From assembly GCA_964572885.1 (NCBI GenBank), contig CAZNFC010000034.1, forward strand, positions 1-8,658: a stretch of DNA of 8,658 nucleotides, written 5' to 3'. The position numbers were made by a program, and so were the translations under genes. The first letter of the stretch is position 1. Each line of letters opens with the position of its first letter. This DNA is from UBA10107 sp964572885. GTDB lineage: Archaea > Nanobdellota > Nanobdellia > Woesearchaeales > UBA10107. Below the pieces are notes generated by a model. The model had not been told where the DNA came from. It did no database searches and worked only from the letters and a program-made list of their open reading frames with translations. Below, in pieces: positions 1-5,164 of the stretch.

Positions 1-1
1 A

Positions 2-964
2 AACGAGATTAAAGGATCAGAAGGAATTACAGAACTTCCTCCTCAGACTATAGAACACGCAAGATTGACAAAGATCCTTGGTGTACAGCAATTGATTGTT
101 GTTGTAAATAAGATGGACATGCAAGGTTACAATCAAGAAAGATTTGAAGGAGTAAAGAAAGCAATCTCTGCTCTTTTGAAATCAGCAGGATGGAAAGTTG
201 AAGATATCAAATTCGTCCCGATCGCTTCATTGAAAGGCGACAACGTAGTAAAGAAATCAACAAACATGCCATGGTACACTGGCCCGACATTATTGGAAGC
301 GATGGACTCATTGAATCCACCTAAGAAACCTACTGATTTACCATTAAGACTTGCTATACAAGACGTTTACAAGATTGCTGGTATCGGAACAGTTCCTGTA
401 GGTAAAGTTGAGACAGGAATAATGAAAGTCAATGAAAAGATCATAGTTGTTCCAGGAAGAGAAGGTAAGGGAATCGTCGGTGAAGTCAAATCGATTGAAA
501 TGCATCACGAACAACTTACTGAAGCAGAACCAGGAGACAACGTAGGATTCGTATTAAGAGGAATTGAAAAGAAGGATATTGCGAGAGGAGATGTATTAGG
601 TCCTGTAAACAATCCTCCGACAGTTGCTTCTGAATTCACAGCACAGATCGTTGTTTTGAATCACCCTACTGTAATTACAGTCGGTTACACACCGGTATTC
701 CACATACATACAGCGCAAGTCGCTTGTCAAATCACTGAAATCGTCAAGAAATTGAACCCGGCAACTGGTGAAGTTCTTGCTGAACACCCAGACTTTATCA
801 AGAATGGAGACGCAGCAGTCATCAAAGTAAAGCCAGTCCAGCCATTAAGTATTGAGACTCAAAAGACAATACCTCAGATGGCAAGATTTGCAATCAGAGA
901 TTCAGGCGCAACAGTTGCAGCAGGAATGTGCATCGACTTAGTCAAGAAAGAACTTGGCAAGTAA
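2..964 (+). CDS. tuf: Translation elongation factor 1-alpha (aEF1A), 5'-truncated by window edge
   Basis: GTPase that brings aminoacyl-tRNA to the ribosome. The frame is open from base 2, so the start lies outside the window; the first visible residues are NEIKGSEGITELPPQ, and the 320 codons present suggest that roughly the first 105-110 residues (P-loop and switch regions) are missing, judging from the usual length of about 425-430. Visible are the G4 motif NKMD in VVVNKMDM, the G5-like element ASLKGDN, domain II (from about PLRLAIQDVYKIAGIGTVPVG) and a complete domain III ending GMCIDLVKKELGK. The archaeal/eukaryal form is shown by HIHTAQVACQI and FAIRDSGATVAAG. The gene is followed by the uS10 gene, the usual order at the end of the archaeal translation-factor operon. 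Stop is TAA at 962-964. Confidence 0.97.
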   Translation, partial: NEIKGSEGITELPPQTIEHARLTKILGVQQLIVVVNKMDMQGYNQERFEGVKKAISALLKSAGWKVEDIKFVPIASLKGDNVVKKSTNMPWYTGPTLLEAMDSLNPPKKPTDLPLRLAIQDVYKIAGIGTVPVGKVETGIMKVNEKIIVVPGREGKGIVGEVKSIEMHHEQLTEAEPGDNVGFVLRGIEKKDIARGDVLGPVNNPPTVASEFTAQIVVLNHPTVITVGYTPVFHIHTAQVACQITEIVKKLNPATGEVLAEHPDFIKNGDAAVIKVKPVQPLSIETQKTIPQMARFAIRDSGATVAAGMCIDLVKKELGK

Positions 965-967
965 TTA

Positions 968-980
968 ACTTTTTTATTTT
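968..980 (+). terminator. T-rich tract after aEF1A, possible weak terminator
   Basis: A run of T with one A break (cttttttatttt) begins four bases after the aEF1A stop. Archaeal transcription commonly ends at U-rich tracts without a hairpin. Because uS10 normally shares the transcript, this may be only a partial terminator, or it may double as an AT-rich promoter element for uS10. Confidence 0.35.
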
Positions 981-985
981 AATTC

Positions 986-1016
986 ATGTGGAATAAGCAA
1001 TTCCATATGGTCCACA
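986..1016 (+). promoter_or_regulatory. Two mutually exclusive hairpins in the aEF1A-uS10 spacer
   Basis: Bases 986-994 (atgtggaat) can pair with 1000-1008 (attccatat), giving 9 bp with one G-U around the loop aagca. Alternatively 987-992 (tgtgga) can pair with 1011-1016 (tccaca), which lies 7 nt before the uS10 start and precedes the purine run aggaaaa. The two pairings exclude each other. This could be a translational control element, but the spacer is short and no known regulator binding site is recognised. Confidence 0.3.
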
Positions 1017-1023
1017 GGAAAAT

Positions 1024-1332
1024 ATGGCACAAAGAGCAAGAATAAAGCTGGCAAGCACGGATATTGAAAAGATCAACCAGGTTTGTGAGTACATTAAAGA
1101 CATTTCTTCTAAGACAGGCGTGCCGATAAGAGGACCAATACCATTACCGACTAAGAGACTTAAGATAACTACAAGAAAGACTCCATGCGGAAACGGTAAA
1201 GCAACATGGGACAGATACGAGATGAGAATACATAAGAGATTGATTGATTTAGGCGTCGATGAGCGTTCTTTGAGATTAGTCATGAGAGTACCTATACCCG
1301 AAGGATTGAATATTGAGATAGAGATGATATAA
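1024..1332 (+). CDS. rps10: Small-subunit ribosomal protein uS10
   Basis: Component of the 30S ribosomal head. The 102-residue product MAQRARIKLASTDIEKINQV... has the archaeal/eukaryal (S20e-type) length. Recognisable parts are the N-terminal strand with ARIKLAST, the central extended loop GVPIRGPIPLPTKRLKITTRKTPCGNG with GPIPLPTK, the segment TWDRYEMRIHKRLIDL, and the C-terminal VPIPEGLNIEIEMI. The ATG at 1024 gives the canonical N-terminus. It lies 59 bp after aEF1A and 1 bp before the next gene, so the three are probably transcribed together. A short purine stretch (aggaaaa) precedes the start. Confidence 0.97.
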   Translation: MAQRARIKLASTDIEKINQVCEYIKDISSKTGVPIRGPIPLPTKRLKITTRKTPCGNGKATWDRYEMRIHKRLIDLGVDERSLRLVMRVPIPEGLNIEIEMI

Positions 1333-1333
1333 A

Positions 1334-1618
1334 ATGCAACCATACGTAGGTTATCTGCAGTGTGAAGTTATGCCAGGCATGTTTGATCGTGAAAAGGCAG
1401 TTCAACTTTATAATAAAGATGGAACTCCGAAGGCATCTGGTTTCTTTCCTGAATCAAATATAAAAGATGGAAGATTAGAAGTTATTGTACTTGACGAGAG
1501 AGAAGACGAAATTTTCATTGAACCCATTGGTGCTCAGTCTGGCCAAGGATTCATGTTCGGTCCGAGAAATGTATGGGTTTCAAAATCTTCTGTTAGTGTT
1601 CCAGTTCTTACTAAGTAA
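1334..1618 (+). CDS. Unknown 94-aa protein coupled to uS10
   Basis: Family not recognised. The ATG is separated from the uS10 stop by one base, which indicates translational coupling and argues for a real gene. The 94-residue product has no membrane segment or Cys/His metal site. It reads as a small beta-rich domain: an N-terminal region MQPYVGYLQCEVMPGMFDREKAVQLYN, a polar Gly/Pro turn region, then alternating hydrophobic strands (LEVIVLDE, EIFIEPIG) and a Gly-rich loop QSGQGFMFGPRNVWV. Many charged residues (DEREDE) suggest a soluble cytoplasmic protein. A ribosome- or translation-linked role would follow only from its position. Confidence 0.75.
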   Translation: MQPYVGYLQCEVMPGMFDREKAVQLYNKDGTPKASGFFPESNIKDGRLEVIVLDEREDEIFIEPIGAQSGQGFMFGPRNVWVSKSSVSVPVLTK

Positions 1619-1623
1619 GAAAC

Positions 1624-1633
1624 CTTTAAATAA
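1624..1633 (+). promoter_or_regulatory. TATA box for tRNA-Ser(GGA)
   Basis: The sequence ctttaaataa is centred about 29 nt upstream of the first base of the mature tRNA at 1658, the expected archaeal TATA-to-start distance. The tRNA would therefore have almost no 5' leader. Confidence 0.6.
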
Positions 1634-1657
1634 CATTCAAATTCTTCTTATAAACAT

Positions 1658-1754
1658 GCTGTGATGGCACAACCTGGTACTGCGCAAGCCTGGAAATTGT
1701 AACCATAAAGCTTGTTTCCGAAAGGATATCCCGGTTCAAATCCGGGTCACAGCG
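1658..1754 (+). tRNA. tRNA-Ser(GGA), intron-containing, class II
   Basis: Acceptor strands gctgtga (1658-1664) and tcacagc (1747-1753) pair completely, with discriminator G at 1754 as usual for serine. The D-stem is gca/tgc with the GG-containing loop. G26 is followed by the anticodon stem caagc (1685-1689) and gcttg (1710-1714). The 20-nt loop splits into a normal 7-nt loop ctggaaa with anticodon GGA (1692-1694) plus a 13-nt intron. The long variable arm (1715-1729, tcc-gaaa-gga) marks a class II tRNA, and the T-arm is ccgg ttcaaat ccgg with one further pair. No CCA is encoded. Spliced length is 84 nt. The next gene starts 3 nt downstream, so a shared transcript is likely. Confidence 0.92.
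1696..1708 (+). other. 13-nt intron in tRNA-Ser(GGA), position 37/38
   Basis: Removing attgtaaccataa restores a 7-nt anticodon loop. Both junctions read AA|A, which fits two 3-nt AAA bulges (1694-1696 and 1707-1709) cut after their second base. Between them ctgg (1690-1693) faces ccat (1703-1706) with three pairs and one mismatch, a relaxed bulge-helix-bulge next to the anticodon stem. This matches the substrate of archaeal tRNA-splicing endonuclease. Confidence 0.82.
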
Positions 1755-1757
1755 CTC

Positions 1758-2807
1758 ATGATATCTATGAAAAGAGTGGTGATAATAGGAGGAGGATTTG
1801 CAGGTTCGAAAGCTGCAAAGAGACTTGAGAAAAATTTCGATGTCACATTAATAGATACAAAAGACTACTTCGAATTCACCGCAGGAATATTGAGGACAAT
1901 TGTAGAACCGGAACATCTCTCATCTTTACAAGTATATCACAATAAATATCTTAAGAAAACAAAATTAATCTTAGCTAAAGTCGATGAAGTTACTAAAGAT
2001 TACGTTCTAGCAGACAAAACAAAATATTTCTATGATTATTTATTGATAGCATCAGGTTCAAGTTATGCATCTCCTATAAAAGACCATGATGTGGTCATCT
2101 CAGCAAGAGGAGAGCATCTGAGAGCTGCGCATGAACAATTGGAAAAAGCAAAAGATATCTTAATCATAGGCGGAGGATTAGTCGGAGTTGAACTTTCAGG
2201 AGAGATATGCACAAGATACAAAGATAAGAATATCATAATAGTCCATGCAAAAGATGGATTAATCCAGAGAAATGACAGAATCACGAGAAAATATGTAACA
2301 AAATTCCTAAGCAAAAGAGGAGTCAAAATAATATTAGGAGAGATAATGATAAATAAGAAAAATGGGATGTATCTCACAGACAAAGGAACTGCAGTAAAAG
2401 CAGATATCTCTTTCTTATGCACAGGAATAAATCCGAATACTTCATTCATGAAACATAATATGCCGAAAACACTGGATGAAAAAAATCAGGTAAAGGTCAA
2501 TTCGTTCATGCAAGTCGATGGTTACGTTAATATTTTCTCAGTCGGTGACACAAATGATTCTCCTGTTGAAAAAACAGCTCAAAATGCAATTGATCAGGCG
2601 TTAATCGCTGCAAAGAATATCGAGGCGATAGAAAAAATCACGACATTATCCAAATATAAGGCAGGTAAGACTCCTTTGTGCATAAGCTTAGGTAAATGGA
2701 ACGGTGTGTTGGAGACTACTCATTTTGTGATGAGAGGCCTATTACCAGGACTGCTTAAGGGATTGATTGAAAAAATAGAGATGTTTAAGCTAAAATATCT
2801 ACCATAG
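1758..2807 (+). CDS. FAD/NAD(P)-dependent pyridine nucleotide-disulphide-type oxidoreductase (NDH-2/AIF-like)
   Basis: Flavoprotein with the two-dinucleotide-domain fold. An FAD-binding GxGxxG-type motif is at residues 7-16 (VVIIGGGFAG) followed by the acidic end of beta-2 (TLID, 30-33). A second Rossmann motif for NAD(P)H is at 134-145 (ILIIGGGLVGVE). The ribityl/pyrophosphate motif SVGDTN is at 261-266. The stretch FEFTAGILR near residue 40 and absence of a CxxC disulphide point to the NDH-2/AIF-like group rather than thioredoxin reductase. At 349 residues it is somewhat short for NDH-2 (about 400). The C-terminal tail (GLLPGLLKGLIEKIEMFKLKYLP) is amphipathic and could touch the membrane. 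ATG at 1758 lies 3 bp after the tRNA; the ATG at 1767 (MKRVVIIGGG) is an equally good start. Electron acceptor and partner are unknown. Confidence 0.85.
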   Translation: MISMKRVVIIGGGFAGSKAAKRLEKNFDVTLIDTKDYFEFTAGILRTIVEPEHLSSLQVYHNKYLKKTKLILAKVDEVTKDYVLADKTKYFYDYLLIASGSSYASPIKDHDVVISARGEHLRAAHEQLEKAKDILIIGGGLVGVELSGEICTRYKDKNIIIVHAKDGLIQRNDRITRKYVTKFLSKRGVKIILGEIMINKKNGMYLTDKGTAVKADISFLCTGINPNTSFMKHNMPKTLDEKNQVKVNSFMQVDGYVNIFSVGDTNDSPVEKTAQNAIDQALIAAKNIEAIEKITTLSKYKAGKTPLCISLGKWNGVLETTHFVMRGLLPGLLKGLIEKIEMFKLKYLP

Positions 2808-2818
2808 CTTCCCAAAAG

Positions 2819-2828
2819 CTTTTTATAC
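2819..2828 (+). promoter_or_regulatory. TATA box for tRNA-Lys
   Basis: The sequence ctttttatac, preceded by purines (aaaag) as in a BRE, is centred about 29-30 nt before the tRNA-Lys 5' end at 2854. Confidence 0.65.
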
Positions 2829-2853
2829 CACTGTAAGAGACCAAAATAGTAAT

Positions 2854-2928
2854 GGGCTCGTAGCGCAGCCTGGTTAGCGCATCGGACTCTTAATCCGAGG
2901 GTCGTGGGTTCAAATCCCACCGGGCTCA
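2854..2928 (+). tRNA. tRNA-Lys(CTT)
   Basis: The 75-nt cloverleaf is complete: acceptor gggctcg / cgggctc (two G-U pairs), D-stem gcgc/gcgc with loop agcctggtta, anticodon stem tcgga/tccga with loop ctcttaa (anticodon CTT at 2889-2891), a 5-nt variable loop and T-arm gtggg ttcaaat cccac. The discriminator is A and no CCA is encoded. It has no intron and no tRNA-like repeats beside it, unlike tRNA-Glu and tRNA-Ser(CGA) in the same window. Confidence 0.95.
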
Positions 2929-2945
2929 TATTCCATTTTCTATAT

Positions 2946-2955
2946 CTTTATATAT
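2946..2955 (+). promoter_or_regulatory. TATA box for the unknown gene at 2980
   Basis: The sequence ctttatatat is centred about 29 nt upstream of the ATG at 2980, which makes that ATG the probable start of a leaderless mRNA and argues against the in-frame TTG at 2959. Confidence 0.55.
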
Positions 2956-2979
2956 GAGTTGGCAGACAAATGTAAAAGC

Positions 2980-3435
2980 ATGGCTGAACTTTCAAGATTG
3001 ATGCATCATAATTTTGACAGAGAGACTTTTGACGTAGACGGACTGTTTTTCTTCGAGTTCTATAGGCTTAAAGACGTAAAAGTTGCTGTCGCAAGAGAGG
3101 AATTATTAAGGCTTCAGAGACATTCTCATGATGCAATGCTTAATGAAGGTTTTACATCTCTTTCAAGATTATGGAAAAAAGAACTTCCGGAAGAAACAAG
3201 ATACAGTCACGTCCCATCTTCTTTGAAACCGAGATACTCGCAGATAACAACATTGGAGATAGTGTTCAATAACGAAAGAAAACATCACGATTTTCATCTT
3301 TCTACAACATGCGCCGAAGAATCATATGGAATAGTCATCAGACCTGGTTTAAACAGCACAGACAAAAAACTTAGGGCGGTGCTTTCTGCAATCAAGAGTT
3401 TCAGACCTGGATATGCATCTATTCAAAGTCCTTGA
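2980..3435 (+). CDS. Unknown 151-aa soluble protein
   Basis: Family not recognised. The product begins MAELSRLMHHNFDRETFDVDG and has an alpha/beta character: a hydrophobic strand LFFFEFYRL, then a basic helix (VAVAREELLRLQRHSHDAM), a middle section with Pro and aromatic residues (KPRYSQITTLEIVF), and a C-terminal part with KHHDFHLSTTCAEESYGIVIRPG. Several His residues (about six, including RKHHDFH) could bind metal, but no known motif is matched. There is no signal peptide or membrane segment. ATG at 2980 was chosen because a TATA box lies 29 nt upstream; an upstream TTG at 2959 would add seven residues. Its last 17 bases overlap the 3' end of the convergent nuclease gene. Confidence 0.65.
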   Translation: MAELSRLMHHNFDRETFDVDGLFFFEFYRLKDVKVAVAREELLRLQRHSHDAMLNEGFTSLSRLWKKELPEETRYSHVPSSLKPRYSQITTLEIVFNNERKHHDFHLSTTCAEESYGIVIRPGLNSTDKKLRAVLSAIKSFRPGYASIQSP

Positions 3436-4267
3436 TCTTCTTGTTTCCGAAACAAATATCATAGAAATCACATTGTCCAGAACTCCATTTGCATAACGGA
3501 CCAGGATGAAGAGGATAATCCTCTATATCTTCGCTTTGTGTCATCTTATGTATCATTACACATTCTTTTTTTGCCAATTCCAATAATTTTTTATCAGCTT
3601 TTATTGATTTTTCTCCGTGTTTCAATAGATACAATCCGACTTCATCAGGGAATTTCCCGTATTTTTCGGAATATAATAAGACATAAATAGCCAGTTGCAG
3701 AAGATATTCATCAGTCAATTCATCCTTAGATGAAGTCTTGTAATCCATTATTCTTATCCTGTCGTCCTGCACCTCAACTGCATCAATGTAACCTTGGACT
3801 CCATATTTTTGGGAAATAAAATGCTGCTCCATCAGCGGAGTCAGGTAAACAAAAGCTTCCTTGAAAGATTTCTTTGATGTCTTTATTTTTTTGCAGAACA
3901 ACTCTACCCATGACATCAGCATGTGCAGTGTCTCTTCAAAGAAAAACAATACTTTATCAGGACTTACTTTTAACTTGTCAAGTCTCTCCTGTTCTTTTCT
4001 CCAATGAAAGACAAGAAGTTCCTGCATCGCGATCTTGAGTTCCTTTTCATAATTCTCCTCATTGATGTGATTTATGTTTATCGTGAAGAAATGCTCTAAT
4101 GCAGAATGCACTATGTTTCCTCTTGCCTGATGGATATTGTCTCCCGTAGGGAGCTGAAGGATATACTGATAGAAATACTTCCTTGGGCACTGCTTGTATG
4201 TATTTATAGAAGAAGGAGATTGGATCCTCTTGAACTTGATGTCCTCTGCTTTGACGTCAATCATCAA
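3419..4267 (-). CDS. Cas4/RecB-like PD-(D/E)XK nuclease with probable 4Fe-4S cluster
   Basis: Probable DNA exonuclease of the PDDEXK_1/RecB-nuclease family (282 aa). The N-terminus has the family opening SPSSINTYKQCPRKYFY with C27, then RGNIVHSALEHFF with H54. The catalytic core follows as GYIDAVE (D162), IRIMDYKTS (D175-x-K177) and the motif with Q191 and Y195 (LLQLAIYVLLY). Three cysteines at the C-terminus (C259-x6-C266-x5-C272, in CKWSSGQCDFYDIC), with C27, give the four ligands expected for the iron-sulfur fold of Cas4/AddB-type nucleases. No CRISPR array, cas1/cas2 or helicase gene is present nearby, so it appears to be a stand-alone repair or recombination nuclease. The ATG at 4267 is followed by an in-frame ATG at 4264. 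It converges on and overlaps its neighbour by 17 bp. Confidence 0.88.
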   Translation of the reverse strand: MMIDVKAEDIKFKRIQSPSSINTYKQCPRKYFYQYILQLPTGDNIHQARGNIVHSALEHFFTININHINEENYEKELKIAMQELLVFHWRKEQERLDKLKVSPDKVLFFFEETLHMLMSWVELFCKKIKTSKKSFKEAFVYLTPLMEQHFISQKYGVQGYIDAVEVQDDRIRIMDYKTSSKDELTDEYLLQLAIYVLLYSEKYGKFPDEVGLYLLKHGEKSIKADKKLLELAKKECVMIHKMTQSEDIEDYPLHPGPLCKWSSGQCDFYDICFGNKKIKDFE

Positions 4268-4284
4268 TAAAAATTGAACCAGAT

Positions 4285-4296
4285 GGTATATAAATG
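4285..4296 (-). promoter_or_regulatory. TATA box for the nuclease gene
   Basis: On the minus strand the sequence catttatatacc is centred about 24-27 nt before the ATG codons at 4267 and 4264, which fits a leaderless transcript. Confidence 0.6.
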
Positions 4297-4346
4297 TTTA
4301 TCGTAGGTGTCTTGTGAGGGTAATGCCAGGCATATTGAGACGATAG

Positions 4347-4356
4347 CTATATAAAT
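4347..4356 (+). promoter_or_regulatory. TATA box upstream of the tRNA-Glu-like remnant
   Basis: The sequence ctatataaat is centred about 28 nt before base 4380, where a partial copy of the tRNA-Glu 5' end begins, and about 110 nt before the intact tRNA-Glu. No TATA-like sequence is found 25-30 nt before the intact tRNA (around 4434), so this box probably drives both. Confidence 0.6.
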
Positions 4357-4377
4357 TGAATATTAAGTGGAATTCCT

Positions 4378-4394
4378 ATGCTCCTTTAGTGTAG
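4378..4394 (+). repeat. Upstream copy of tRNA-Glu 5' end
   Basis: Seventeen bases atgctcctttagtgtag match 4460-4476 (nt -2 to +15 of tRNA-Glu) with one difference, T for G at tRNA position 7. The base change breaks the last acceptor pair that the intact gene keeps, so the downstream copy is the functional one. Confidence 0.85.
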
Positions 4395-4461
4395 CGCTTT
4401 CACGAAAGCGAACAAAGGTGCCAGAGCGGAACACAAGGTTCCGCGCATTCAGAATCACGAT
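4380..4461 (+). pseudogene. Structured tRNA-Glu-like remnant or leader element
   Basis: The 82-bp segment starts with a near-copy of tRNA-Glu nt 1-15 but then departs: the rest of the D-arm is missing and a hairpin cgcttt-cacg-aaagcg (4395-4410) stands where an anticodon arm could be. The bases aaaggtgc (4414-4421) can close back on gctccttt (4380-4387) with one mismatch. A second hairpin, gcggaac-acaag-gttccgc (4426-4444), follows and can be extended by gtgc/gcat across a bulge. No T-arm (ttcaaat) and no usable 7-nt anticodon loop exist, so it is not a working tRNA. It may be an eroded tandem copy, an insertion scar or a functional 5' precursor structure. Confidence 0.55.
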
Positions 4462-4536
4462 GCTCCTGTAGTGTAGTCCGGTCAATCATCTCGCCTTCTC
4501 AGGGCGGGGACTCGGGTTCAAATCCCGACGGGAGCG
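4462..4536 (+). tRNA. tRNA-Glu(CTC)
   Basis: The 75-nt cloverleaf is complete: acceptor gctcctg / cgggagc, D-arm gtgt with loop agtccggtcaa, anticodon stem tcgcc/ggcgg with loop ttctcag (anticodon CTC at 4498-4500), T-arm tcggg ttcaaat cccga, discriminator G. No CCA and no intron. Its nearest promoter lies before the upstream remnant, so its 5' end must be generated by processing (RNase P is expected) rather than by initiation. The dedA start codon follows 19 bp after the tRNA with no clear TATA of its own, suggesting a tRNA-mRNA joint transcript. Confidence 0.95.
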
Positions 4537-4555
4537 CTTTAACCATAGAGACAAA

Positions 4556-5164
4556 ATGATACCAATAAACTTTAATTCGGCGTTATCGCTTGCCGAGGCT
4601 CACGGATATCTATTTATATTTCTGATCATGGTGTTTGAAGGACCCATAATAACCACAGCAACAGCTTTTGCAGCATCATTAGGTTATTTTAACATTACCA
4701 TAATATTCATGCTGTCTCTGTTTGGAGACTTGACAGGTGACGGAATTTTTTATATGCTCGGAAGAACATTAAGGGTCTCTTCCATAGAGATATTAAGCCG
4801 TCATCTTGGTATTAAAAATAAAGATATTAAAAAACTTGAGAGACTTATGAACAAACACTTTTCCAAAGCGATATTCCTGATAAAACTTGTGCCTGCCATG
4901 GCAGTTCCTGGACTTATGCTGTCAGGCGCAACAAAAGTCTCTCCTAAGAAATTTGCTTTTTACTCATTCATGATAACGCTTCCGAGAACGATATTCTTTG
5001 TAGGACTCGGATATTACTTCGGAGTATTGATAGACACTGTGCTAAGATACTTCAAATTAGGAGAGCATATATTATCAGTATCTGTAATTGTCATGTTTAT
5101 CGTATACTTAGCATATAGAAAAATGTCTTCTTCAATCACAAGGAAAGTTGAGAGACAAATATGA
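4556..5164 (+). CDS. DedA-family (SNARE-associated/VTT domain) membrane protein
   Basis: Integral membrane protein of the DedA family, linked in other organisms to lipid flipping and membrane homeostasis; the substrate here is unknown. The 202-aa product is of typical length. Hydrophobic segments lie at about residues 17-40, 44-57, 105-122, 134-158 and 171-187. Family motifs are visible: FEGP (27-30), the re-entrant loop FGDLTGDGIFYMLGR (56-70) and the second re-entrant region KLVPAMAVPGLMLSGATKVSPKKF (K110, P113, P118, G124). The arginine often seen at the first position of the R-x-x-P motif is replaced by K110. The C-terminus is basic (RKMSSSITRKVERQI). The stop overlaps the ATG of the next gene by 4 bp (ATGA), so the two are translationally coupled. 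Confidence 0.9.
   Translation: MIPINFNSALSLAEAHGYLFIFLIMVFEGPIITTATAFAASLGYFNITIIFMLSLFGDLTGDGIFYMLGRTLRVSSIEILSRHLGIKNKDIKKLERLMNKHFSKAIFLIKLVPAMAVPGLMLSGATKVSPKKFAFYSFMITLPRTIFFVGLGYYFGVLIDTVLRYFKLGEHILSVSVIVMFIVYLAYRKMSSSITRKVERQI

Noticed and set aside
984..1343. Minus-strand 119-aa hydrophobic ORF
   Set aside because: It is the exact shadow of the uS10 gene; hydrophobic character is typical of the antisense of basic coding sequence.
2720..2929. Minus-strand 69-aa ORF containing SPVGFEPTTLG
   Set aside because: This is a translation of the antisense of tRNA-Lys, a well-known artefact of misannotated proteins.
4380..4461. C/D or H/ACA guide RNA
   Set aside because: No convincing C (RUGAUGA)/D (CUGA) box pair and no properly placed ACA box after a guide hairpin with a kink-turn was found.
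4380..4476. A D-loop intron in tRNA-Glu, with the first copy as the true 5' exon
   Set aside because: The upstream acceptor has T at position 7, which cannot pair with C66, whereas the adjacent copy pairs perfectly; no bulge-helix-bulge is evident at the repeat ends.
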